Below, piece by piece: positions 58,156 to 64,000 of a DNA stretch of 64,000 nucleotides. Numbering within the stretch: the stretch's first letter is position 1; each line of letters opens with the position of its first letter. Made by a program: the position numbers and the translations under genes. The stretch comes from Rapana venosa (Eukaryota; Mollusca; Gastropoda; Neogastropoda; Muricidae). The notes under the pieces were generated by a model. That model searched no databases, had not been told where the DNA came from, and saw nothing but the letters and a program-made list of their open reading frames with translations. The stretch covers positions 12,982,051 through 13,046,050 of the forward strand of contig CM054135.1 of NCBI GenBank assembly GCA_028751875.1. The letters run 5' to 3'.

Positions 58156-59385
58156 AGAGAAAGAGAGAGAGAGGAGAGATCAGAAAACAGAAAAAAAAAG
58201 GATGGTGCCATAATTTGATGACTCGGAGTCTTTTAAGACAACAGACAAAATTTTCATATGCTCACAAACAGAAAATATTTCTGACAAAACATGGCAACCT
58301 GCGCTGACAGACCAAGAGTCAGTTGATTCGTTTTTTGGTATTTTTTACTATCCCTATGGTATCAAACTTCCACAAACATTCAATTAGTCAACAAGTTTTT
58401 TTTGTTTTTTTTTCAAAAGATAGTAAACAAGTTTTAAAATCCCATCATCAGTAAATGAGCCAAATACATCCAACAGCTGATAAAGATGGCAGAGGGGTAT
58501 CAGGAAATGCAACTGACCTGATCCATGTCCATGTTGAAGATAGCTTTCTGCAGGTATCGCACACCGCCATGGATAAGCTTGGTGCTGCGACTGCTGGTCC
58601 CTGATGAAAAGTCAAACTTCTCCACCAGACTTGTTTTCAGGCCTGACCAACAAAAACCAGGCAGCAGTTCATCAGCAATGCTTTAGGGCCTCCAGTCAAC
58701 TGACAACTCTGTCTGTCTGTCTGTGTCCTAGCTGGTCATCTGCTATTTCTACTCACTTCAGGAATAATAATATTTCACAGAACACAACAGGTGGGAAATA
58801 AAAACTTTTGGTCTAGTCATTATCCAACAGCTGGTAACAAAGATTCAAAGTTATAGTGTTAACCATGATCAGGCGCTATTAAACATGTGTTAGAAAGTGA
58901 CAGTTATTTTTAAGCAAAACAAAATCACAGAGTAATCTATTTATGCAGAAGAAAATGCCTTCTTCAGTTTCCTCTTGTTCTAAAGGACATTCTACCCATG
59001 TTGTCAGTTAACAACAAAAACAGGACAGCTTTCTGTGAGCCAACATCAGCTACAGTCCAGTTCTTTGGTATGATTATCCTTTTCTTGACTCTTTCAAAAC
59101 ACAAGACTTTTACTTCAGTACTCATAGGACCGGAGGCCTAACAATGAGGTGACCCTGCCTCTTCCACCCACAACCACCAGCACAGCGCAGCACAGCTCAG
59201 CGCGGCAGCGTGACTCACCTCTCGTGACGGCGTCCAGGGCCACGCCAGCTCCAGTTGCCCCACCTCCCGATGACCAGGATGTCAAACTGTTCCTCCTGCA
59301 GGGATTTCTGGATCTCCTGTCGTGTCGGCAGAGGGTTGTGCATCTGCTTCTCCTGATCTTCAAAGGCCATCACATTGGTCCTTGT
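40196..59385 (-). CDS. GPD2: Mitochondrial FAD-dependent glycerol-3-phosphate dehydrogenase, multi-exon, N-terminal exon(s) missing
   Basis: Oxidises glycerol-3-phosphate to dihydroxyacetone phosphate at the outer face of the inner mitochondrial membrane, passing electrons through FAD to ubiquinone (glycerophosphate shuttle). Fourteen exons on the minus strand follow the GPD2 sequence order: dinucleotide-binding motif, [85 protein letters not shown], the GTTDSP block, [59 protein letters not shown], and two C-terminal EF-hands. Canonical stop at 40196. The first visible exon opens in phase 0 at [11 protein letters not shown]; the mitochondrial leader must come from exon(s) to the right, not found. 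Exons at 59219, 55529, 46770 and 45485 carry indel-like breaks. Two further candidate last exons exist. Confidence 0.93.
40350..40385. repeat. cacttcacttc pentamer repeat
   Basis: About six copies of acttc about 25 bases upstream (sense) of the canonical terminal exon acceptor. Confidence 0.85.
40716..41025 (+). mobile_element. SINE family A, full-length copy
   Basis: Starts ggggacgggatagctcagtg, then gttaagcagcgtcgagcgtg and ttggatgggtgaccg (5S-like), shared body, then a 25-base T run. It lies in the intron before the canonical last GPD2 exon. Confidence 0.9.
41026..42130. other. GPD2 intron or alternative 3' UTR
   Basis: AT-rich, with AATAAA on the minus strand at 41914-41909. No other feature seen. 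Confidence 0.5.
42131..42256 (-). CDS. GPD2: GPD2 candidate alternative terminal exon
   Basis: It follows an excellent acceptor: an over 25-nt pyrimidine tract then cctacag. Phase 0, 41 codons [20 protein letters not shown] to SRVTSVGV and TGA at 42131. AATAAA on the minus strand at 41914-41909 could end the transcript. It could splice to EFLQ or to a donor within the exon at 42722-42859. The peptide does not match the known tail. Confidence 0.45.
   Translation of the reverse strand, partial: LVMSHPEGQKSTGSVSMIGHREPGPPPGKALHCSRVTSVGV
42722..42859 (-). CDS. GPD2: GPD2 candidate alternative terminal or internal exon
   Basis: Phase 0 after acceptor ccctgtag. It encodes [20 protein letters not shown] then [16 protein letters not shown] and stops at 42722. 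The first residues (ILSAL) resemble the LMRAL/LMSAI helix that normally follows EFLQ, suggesting a duplicated, diverged tail exon. A possible donor (ATTCAG/gtggac) would join it in phase to the exon at 42256. The pyrimidine tract is a (TCTTG)n pentamer repeat. Confidence 0.55.
   Translation of the reverse strand: MLSALRTIAQDPQEKDIDYKRVAKILTSRVIQVDEEKTSVHGTAQ
42975..43085 (+). mobile_element. Interspersed repeat family C copy
   Basis: gttccttggctagaggtccc, aggttcaccaatggtgagac, catcatgaaggaagctgcat, tccgacttcgg. Confidence 0.72.
43325..43735 (-). pseudogene. LINE reverse-transcriptase C-terminal remnant
   Basis: The minus strand reads [60 protein letters not shown]. The WFGHVQR and [10 protein letters not shown] motifs are typical of the last part of non-LTR retrotransposon ORF2. 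No start, endonuclease or RT core is present. It differs from the 52 kb LINE in sequence. Confidence 0.8.
43800..43875. repeat. GA/GACA run near GPD2 donor
   Basis: GA and GACA blocks starting about 20 nt into the intron after the second EF-hand exon (sense). Confidence 0.85.
43896..43994 (-). CDS. GPD2: GPD2 exon: second EF-hand
   Basis: 99-nt phase 0-0 exon from acceptor gaacag to donor gtgagt. It encodes [20 protein letters not shown] then [13 protein letters not shown]. The loop [12 protein letters not shown] has acidic or amide ligands at 1, 3, 5, 9 and 12, consistent with calcium binding; position 6 is Ala instead of Gly. In this family calcium raises activity. Confidence 0.92.
44671..44853 (-). 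CDS. GPD2: GPD2 exon: linker and first EF-hand
   Basis: 183-nt phase 0-0 exon, acceptor cttccag, donor gtcagt. It encodes [17 protein letters not shown], then [17 protein letters not shown] and [17 protein letters not shown], the atypical first EF-hand seen across the family. Confidence 0.92.
45384..45436. repeat. GA microsatellite near GPD2 donor
   Basis: About 26 GA units beginning 48 nt past the donor of the 45485 exon (sense). Confidence 0.9.
45485..45650 (-). CDS. GPD2: GPD2 exon with corrupted 5' half
   Basis: The last 60 nt are clean ([19 protein letters not shown], donor gtccga). Upstream, islands match the family on the minus strand but in shifting frames: catgcgggaatac, gccattgacgtg (AIDV), aacgtgtacgctgcg (NVYAA), separated by extra or missing G/C/A/T and a stop. 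The acceptor is not clear; the start given is approximate. Confidence 0.7.
45651..46769. other. GPD2 intron, A/T homopolymer-rich
   Basis: Many A or T runs of 6-10. No element recognised. A short GPD2 segment expected before the 45485 exon (family EFPYIEAEV region) was not found cleanly here. Confidence 0.45.
46770..46872 (-). CDS. GPD2: GPD2 exon, corrupted
   Basis: Identified by order and by islands on the minus strand: ggagacaaggcctt (GDKAF), ggcaagcgctgg (GKRW), and a clean donor CAT/gtgagt. Between them G and C runs of 4 to 6 replace expected codons, so no frame is open. The acceptor reads ccccgg instead of cccag. The next 200 bases to the right share the abnormal G/C-run texture. Confidence 0.65.
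47572..47766 (+). CDS. Small plus-strand ORF with signal-like N terminus, nested in GPD2 intron
   Basis: ATG at 47572 opens [20 protein letters not shown] (hydrophobic start) then an Asn/Lys/Glu-rich stretch ending KVRQ; the uninterrupted frame stops at 47766, 64 codons. A donor-like CAG/gtgag lies at 47706/47707 and AATAAA at 47816. The same frame is open upstream to 47398 without an ATG. No family recognised. It may be a first exon, a complete short gene, or chance. Confidence 0.25.
   Translation: MPFDCFLIITTFCFETAMAETNRYADNENSKKENKIGLPSAKVRQVRAMGTPPHPTHIHNLCFL
48930..49075 (+). mobile_element. Short interspersed fragment (tatagcgct type)
   Basis: tagaatttatatagcgctat, ctcttgcaaagacaaaacaa and atcacttgcgtacaac resemble 8990-9080 (tggaatttatttagggctat...caaagcgcttgcattcaac). 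Confidence 0.5.
49148..49326 (-). CDS. GPD2: GPD2 exon: [10 protein letters not shown] block
   Basis: 179-nt exon, phase 1 to 0, acceptor tgtgtcag, donor gtgggc. It encodes [18 protein letters not shown], then [20 protein letters not shown] and VENQ. The pyrimidine tract is a 60 bp TG microsatellite. Confidence 0.92.
49327..49386. repeat. TG microsatellite serving as pyrimidine tract
   Basis: CA on plus (TG on sense) directly abutting the tcag acceptor of the GPD2 exon at 49326. Confidence 0.92.
49854..49988 (-). CDS. GPD2: GPD2 exon: [15 protein letters not shown] block
   Basis: 135-nt exon, phase 1-1, acceptor tattttcag, donor gtgagt. It encodes [20 protein letters not shown], then [14 protein letters not shown] and KLITIAG, a highly conserved FAD-side region. 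A 33 bp tandem repeat abuts the acceptor. Confidence 0.93.
49989..50073. repeat. 33 bp tandem repeat at GPD2 acceptor
   Basis: 2.5 copies of tgaaaataccacagcaatga followed by gtcgtctgactct (49990-50022, 50023-50055, partial to 50073). The unit contains the sense-strand pyrimidine tract tggtattttca of the acceptor at 49989. Confidence 0.93.
50874..50981 (-). CDS. GPD2: GPD2 exon: GTTDSP block
   Basis: 108-nt exon, phase 1-1, acceptor tttggcag, donor gtcagt. It encodes [20 protein letters not shown] and [16 protein letters not shown]. Confidence 0.93.
51297..51408 (+). mobile_element. Interspersed repeat family C copy
   Basis: gttccttggttacacctctg, aggttcacaatggtgagatt, ccaatgaggtagccgcattc. 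A GT array (51213-51300) precedes it. Confidence 0.7.
51643..51728 (-). CDS. GPD2: GPD2 exon: [18 protein letters not shown] block
   Basis: 86-nt exon, phase 2 to 1, acceptor tgttacag, donor gtttgt. It encodes [20 protein letters not shown] and PWQKVTVAG. It is separated from the preceding exon by a 3.8 kb intron containing the LINE. Confidence 0.92.
52030..55243 (-). mobile_element. Degenerate LINE (non-LTR retrotransposon) in GPD2 intron
   Basis: Minus-strand fragments in order: 5' segment (about 55013-55222), endonuclease-like block (54674-54966: [36 protein letters not shown]), pre-RT linker (53656-53871: [20 protein letters not shown]), RT block (52734-53132: [20 protein letters not shown]), C-terminal region (52048-52296: [19 protein letters not shown]) and a tail of gatagaatagatag. 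All frames are interrupted. Endonuclease and terminal motifs resemble RTE/jockey-type LINEs often mis-annotated as craniofacial development protein 2. Non-functional. Confidence 0.85.
55529..55812 (-). CDS. GPD2: GPD2 exon with several frame breaks
   Basis: Acceptor tgactgcag and donor ACAG/gtgaga are good. Minus-strand islands match the family in different frames: caagatgatgctcgc (DDAR), aacgtggctctggcagtgac (NVALAVT), gtggccaac (VAN), agctccggggtgcacgtggt (SSGVHVV). At least four single-base gains or losses separate them, so no frame spans the exon. See finding on consensus error. Confidence 0.72.
55811..56013. repeat. 67-69 bp tandem repeat carrying a GPD2 splice acceptor
   Basis: Three copies begin acctgcagt at 55811, 55878 and 55947 and share gacacaac, gaaaatgtaaaacatagcgt, caagaaaaact. 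On the sense strand each has actgcag/gt; the left one is the real acceptor. Confidence 0.93.
56880..57043 (-). CDS. GPD2: GPD2 exon: [15 protein letters not shown] block
   Basis: 164-nt exon, phase 2 to 1, acceptor gttgcag, donor gtaagc. It encodes [20 protein letters not shown], then [20 protein letters not shown] and [11 protein letters not shown]. Confidence 0.93.
57140..57530. repeat. Three-copy intronic minisatellite (100-180 bp)
   Basis: Copies share agaagtcaacatcattagtt, gaaaacagaaacct, ggttttctggtac and aggtcagtgtgtatacag, at about 57188, 57370 and 57472. Confidence 0.8.
57637..57734 (-). CDS. GPD2: GPD2 exon: YRMVKEAL block
   Basis: 98-nt exon, phase 0 to 2, acceptor ttctgcag, donor gtgagt. 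It encodes [20 protein letters not shown] and [13 protein letters not shown]. Confidence 0.93.
58113..58180. repeat. GA microsatellite
   Basis: GA run with AAGA and GGAGA interruptions in a GPD2 intron. Confidence 0.88.
58518..58642 (-). CDS. GPD2: GPD2 exon: [20 protein letters not shown] block
   Basis: 125-nt exon, phase 1 to 0, acceptor ttggtcag, donor gtcagt. It encodes [20 protein letters not shown] and [20 protein letters not shown]. Confidence 0.93.
59219..59385 (-). CDS. GPD2: GPD2 exon: dinucleotide-binding motif, one-base frameshift
   Basis: Acceptor cattttcag, donor gtgagt. It encodes [20 protein letters not shown], then [10 protein letters not shown] in one frame and [16 protein letters not shown] in the next. 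The switch lies in a CCC/GGG run at 59266-59268 where one extra base sits, inside the FAD Rossmann motif. Removing it from consideration, the exon is otherwise a normal family member with phase 1 exit. Confidence 0.88.
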
Positions 59386-60587
59386 CTGAAAATGACAGGT
59401 TTTAAATACAACTGAAATCAATCAAACATGTATAGAAGACTGAACAAGTATATAGATGCCTACCCTCTAAAAAAATCTACACCCCCCCCCCCCCACCCCC
59501 CCAACCCACAAAAAACTCCACCCAAAAAGCCCCAACTATAATACAGATAAAAGGACCTGTAATAGATCTGTCAAGCAAAATTCAGAAAGCAATGGATAAC
59601 AAAAAAACAAAAACAACAACCAAGTAAGGGATACACGTTAGTTTGTGGTCTTCCTCTGTCAATTAATTAGCCCAGAGATCAATCAACCTTCTGTGTAATA
59701 AATTCAGTGAGTAGCTCTTGAGACAGAGACCTCTAAAGTACAACAGACACACTCACCTGTTGACAGTCAGTCATTCAAGATTCACAACTGTTCATATATG
59801 CAGTGCCCATACATACAATATACACAGTTATCCAAACATACACTATTTAGTGAGCACTCTTGTTCCTCTGCTGACTTAAAAGGATACTTGTATGTTATTA
59901 CAACAACTACAAGCTTAAACACATGATACATAGCTGCTGAAAGATGTAATCACAAATTTAACATGACTAAGATTTCATTACTGATCAACATGTTTTGTAA
60001 TAAACTTATATTTAACCATTGCGAAGCCAGCAATAAGCAATTCAGAAGTCCTTAATGGGTCTGTTTAATATATATCGGTGAAGGATGAGTTTGACTTAAC
60101 CCTTTAAGAGTCATGGAATTTTGCCAGTTTCACACAGACAGAAAAATATACACAGAGAGACAGACAGAAAAACAACTAGAATATGACTCATATGAATTAT
60201 ATGAAGACTCCTGGGACAAGTCCAGACTATTAGATATAACATACACATAAATTTTTCTCTTCAATAAAAAACAAATGCAATCCAACCCCCCCCCCCCCCC
60301 CAAAAAAAAAAAAACCCCAAAAAACCCCCAACAATGTCTTTTTGACATTCAGTACATTATACGTTATTCTAGAAATAACAAAAATTGATTTAGAGATGAC
60401 TCTTCAAAAAGACACCCTGTGCCTGGTCTCATACACATACAAAACTGTCTTTTCTTTAATGATAAACTTAGGCAAAAGACACAGATTGCTCCAAAACAGA
60501 TCTGGTCTGATTCCAGACCTCCAGCTCTACAGCCAGAATTAAAGGACGACAAATGTGCTGAAACAAGCAGGGTTTTCCCCCTTGTTC

Positions 60588-60698
60588 TTCAGCCAGAGCT
60601 CCACAGTCCAAAGTTCACCAATGGTGAGATTTTGTGTAGGCGACTGTTTTTCCCACCATAAAGGTAGCCGCAATCCGACTTCAGGGAGAAGCACACAT
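60588..60698 (+). mobile_element. Interspersed repeat family C copy
   Basis: agttcaccaatggtgagatt, cccaccataaaggtagccgc, aatccgacttcaggg. Confidence 0.72.
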
Positions 60699-62694
60699 TT
60701 AAAGAAGCCTTGTCCAGCAGCTTCTCCACACTTTATTTATCCAAAACAAAAAACAAAAGTGACAAATTAAAATATAACAACAACAAAAAGACATTTGAAT
60801 GAAATGAAACTGAAAAAGTAACCAGAAAAATTTTTGGAAAAAAAATCTCTGACATAGGAATTTCACTGTCTGAAAGTCATACAACAAATGAACAGTAAAA
60901 AAAGAATCATGCTGAAACAGAAGTTTTTCAAAACAAAAAACATCAGGCAGCAGTCATGCAAGTCATCACAATTCCTCAAGATAATTTTACTAGCCCCCAC
61001 CCCTCCCCTTTCCTTTTGCTATTGCTGTCTAATTTTCAATACACTGCCACTCAAACAGCAATACTCATGCTGCTGATCTAACCACACACAGTCACATCTG
61101 AGCGTTTTGTCGCAGACTCAGTCTTCAGTCAACTGGGAAGTTCAACTATTAATATTGGGGTGCCATGAGGCCCCCAGCAAGAGGGATCACAGCTGCTAAG
61201 TCACATCACCTAGATGGTGAACAACGACGCTTCTTTTCATGCAACACTTACTAGATCCCCTACTGACAGCAGTTATGACTTGGTCACAGAGCTACACTGA
61301 CTGAGAAATCTGTAACTAGTGATAACCTTCTCCACTTCCCTCCACAACAGCTTCCCGTGGGTCTATACACCTCTGATGACCCTGGCATCACATCACCTCA
61401 ACCATTAATGTGAAAGAAAAAGCGTTTCAACAAATAAAATACCATTTGATTTACTGAAATGGAAAAAAAAAATCAAAGTATCATTTGTTATGTCTAAATT
61501 ATATAGTTTTGACAATAACTGTGATGGCATTATAGTGATCCAAATTAAGTTTGAGACTACCTGACAAGAGCTGTACTCCATACCTCCTTCCATGACATAC
61601 CCTGGCTTTAATCAGGCCCATATATATACTATAATATATCTATCTGAAGTGGTGGTCAGGTAATAGGTAATTACTAAATTTGAGTTAAGTAAATGCATTC
61701 ATTTCATTTACAACCGTGAAGTCTCAGTCTTTCTATTATTAGTATTAACCTGACACTACCATGTTCAACTTTATGTCAACTCTGTTCCACAGTCTCCCTT
61801 TAATCTGTTCATGAATACAATTTGAGATGACTTTCCTCAGCTTCCACAACATGAAACTTGAAAAACGAGCACAGCATGCATTATGGATCAAGTCACATAT
61901 CACTTATCAGCCATACCTTACGAGGAGAGGAGCCCAGCGTTGTAACTTTAGAGAACAATTTTTTGCTACAGTCATCGCAAGTGGGCTGCTGAACAACAGA
62001 CAATAACCCAGAAGTCTGATTCACAAAGTGAGCTGACAAATTGTTTAGTCATCAATCATCTTGTCATGCTCAGACTTGATTGACAATTTGTTGAGAATAC
62101 AGCAACTTCAACACAATCTTTACTATGCTGACAACTGACTGCATGTTTCATTATTCAGGTTATATATATAAACACACTGAATTAGTAAGAGATCCATTTA
62201 AAGTTTCTTGTCTTTGTATTTTTTATTACTCATGGATAAAAAAAGAAAAAAAGAAGAAAAAAAAGAGAATGAAGAAAAAGACCCACTGCATGTGTTGACA
62301 AACATACACCCCCCCCCCCCCCCCCCCCCCCCCCCCCACACACACACCCACGAGCAGAGTAGAGTAGAGCACTGCATTTAAGCAGTCACATACACTTTTT
62401 GTCAATGCTGGTTGCCAAAGCTTAGCTAGTCTTTAACCCCCAAGGCGTCCCCCCCCCCCCCCCCCCCCATCCCTTTATCTTCTAGTGCTAGGGTAGAAAG
62501 ACCTCACAATATTCAACGACAAGCCAAGCATACCTTTGTGACTGTCCCTTTCGTGTTTTTTTTTCCAGGTCAGTGACTTCTTTCTCACTGACTGCATCAG
62601 TAAATATTCCGACACTAACACACGGAGAACAAAATAAAACCAGTCTAAAATAGGATCTCCTTCTTCCATTGGCTGGCATCACTATTATGAAATA

Positions 62695-62732
62695 TATATA
62701 TATTTAGAGAGAGAGAGAGAGGAGAGAGAGAG

Positions 62733-62809
<77 letters not shown>

Positions 62810-63025
62810 CAATCATTTTAATTTATTTTATTCTTTTATATTGAGGATGATGGAATAAGCACTTATGTGTGCTTTTTAATCAACTATCTAGAGGCCTATT
62901 GACATTGAAGGTTTCAATGGAATATTAATTTTCCACAGTGCATGTGTGTATGTGTGAGAGAGAGAGAGAGAGTGTGAGTGTGTGAGAGAGAGTTTGTGTG
63001 TGTGTGAGCGCGCGCGTGCATGCAT
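62695..63025. repeat. TA, GA and GT arrays with SINE B tail fragment
   Basis: GA array 62707-62812, a SINE B 3' fragment 62815-62880 (attgaggatgatggaataag, minus-oriented), then GA/GT 62944-63025. Confidence 0.82.
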
Positions 63026-64000
63026 GTGTGCATGCATGTGTGTGCATAAGTGTGCACCTATGCACCCATGTGTACATAATATACCATTCGACTTCCATAC
63101 TACAGGTCCTGAGATCACAGGTTCAACACAAGGTGGCACTTGGTGCATGAAGGCAGCGAATGTTTCCAATCCTCAAGGTCAACTTCATTCACACCCTGGC
63201 ACTACACTGCGCTGCCTTAATCCCTTTTGGTGGCCAGTGTTTACAGCCATGTGGATAAAGTGACGGACTTGTGATCCTGATCCTCACAGTCCTCAAGTCA
63301 AAGGTCATGCCTTCAAATCCTGGCAGTACATGACGGACTCTGACTGGCAATTATATATATACAATTTCTCCGAGTCAGTCTATGACTATTTTCAGACTTC
63401 CTTGTCTGTGCAATGCATGCAGAAGACCAAGTATACATGTACTCAAAAGTTTAATAAGCGCAACAGCGTTACGTCATTGGTGAAATATCGGCTATGGGAA
63501 TGTTCAAGACTCAGCAGGTGAAGCTTATAATATATGGGATATTTCACTTGTTGTGACACACATGGCGACAAAGAAAATGAAAAGAGATACTGAAAATGTA
63601 CACATCACAGGACACATAATTTATGTCAAGGTTTGGGGGTTATGAAAGCAAGCAGGTACCTTTATATAACTGGTGGGAAACAAATGTCAAGAGAGAGAGG
63701 AAAAATGCAGAATATCATATACAAGAAAGTCTGATATTGGATCTTGTCAAAACTTCTCTTATATTATACACTGAAGCCAGTGAAGGCAAAAAATAAGCCA
63801 CTTAATAAAACTAGCATAAAAAGACAACACAACAACAAAAAACCCAACATGTAATGGTACAGAACAGGGTCAATTCTTTTTGTAAAATACTAACAACTGT
63901 TTGGAAGTCCTCCAAGTAGACTTGTGCTCCGACTACTGAAACACTATGCACACTGCTCCAGTGCTTGGAGTTAAGCCCAGTGTGGCAATATATGCATCTC

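Larger units (their letters stand above)
59386..64000. other. Upstream GPD2 intron or 5' flank
   Basis: It contains poly-C runs (59481-59494, 60287-60302, 62309-62337, 62451-62468), a family C repeat, GA/GT arrays and a SINE B tail. I found no exon encoding the mitochondrial leader. 63080-64000 shows nothing recognised. Confidence 0.5.

Overview
The window is invertebrate nuclear DNA: intron-split genes with GT-AG junctions, several SINE families, a degenerate LINE, and very dense CA, GA, CAT and longer tandem repeats. The gene content and repeat style point to a mollusc, most likely a gastropod; this is inference, since no species-specific marker was read. Two multi-exon genes, both on the minus strand and arranged head to tail, account for all coding sequence I can support.

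Gene 1 occupies about 23.4 kb down to position 1 and runs off the left edge. It has a CpG-rich promoter and 5' UTR exon near 23.24-23.42 kb, a signal-peptide exon at 21.4 kb, two von Willebrand factor A (VWA) domains, each split over three exons (18.2, 10.5 and 8.7 kb; then 6.1, 5.0 and 4.0 kb), and a chitin-binding type-2 (peritrophin-A) exon at 0.35-0.55 kb. All phases join without a gap, giving the first 469 residues of a secreted protein. The order signal-VWA-VWA-ChtBD2 is that of the Pif/BMSP group of molluscan shell-matrix proteins.

Gene 2 spans 40.2-59.4 kb and is mitochondrial FAD-dependent glycerol-3-phosphate dehydrogenase (GPD2 family), read from just before its dinucleotide-binding motif to the C-terminal EF-hands and stop. 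The N-terminal exon(s) lie to the right of 59.4 kb and were not found. Three different candidate 3' terminal exons follow the last EF-hand exon. Four exons carry frame-breaking differences beside perfectly conserved motifs, which looks more like local consensus error than gene death. A degenerate LINE sits in one intron. A small plus-strand ORF with a signal-like N terminus lies in another.

The intergenic stretch (about 23.4-39.8 kb) and the introns hold at least four SINE families. One has a tRNA-like head joined to a 5S-rRNA-like segment, and another has a tail that expanded into a 0.9 kb array.

The most unusual pattern is that tandem repeats have repeatedly captured splice junctions. A 1.8 kb array of about 45 units downstream of the last VWA exon is built from that exon's last 26 nt plus its 5' splice site. 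The acceptor of the first exon of VWA domain 2 is duplicated 103 bp upstream. Acceptor regions of two GPD2 exons are tandemly repeated as 67-69 bp and 33 bp units. Several other exons have microsatellites as their polypyrimidine tract or just past their donor.
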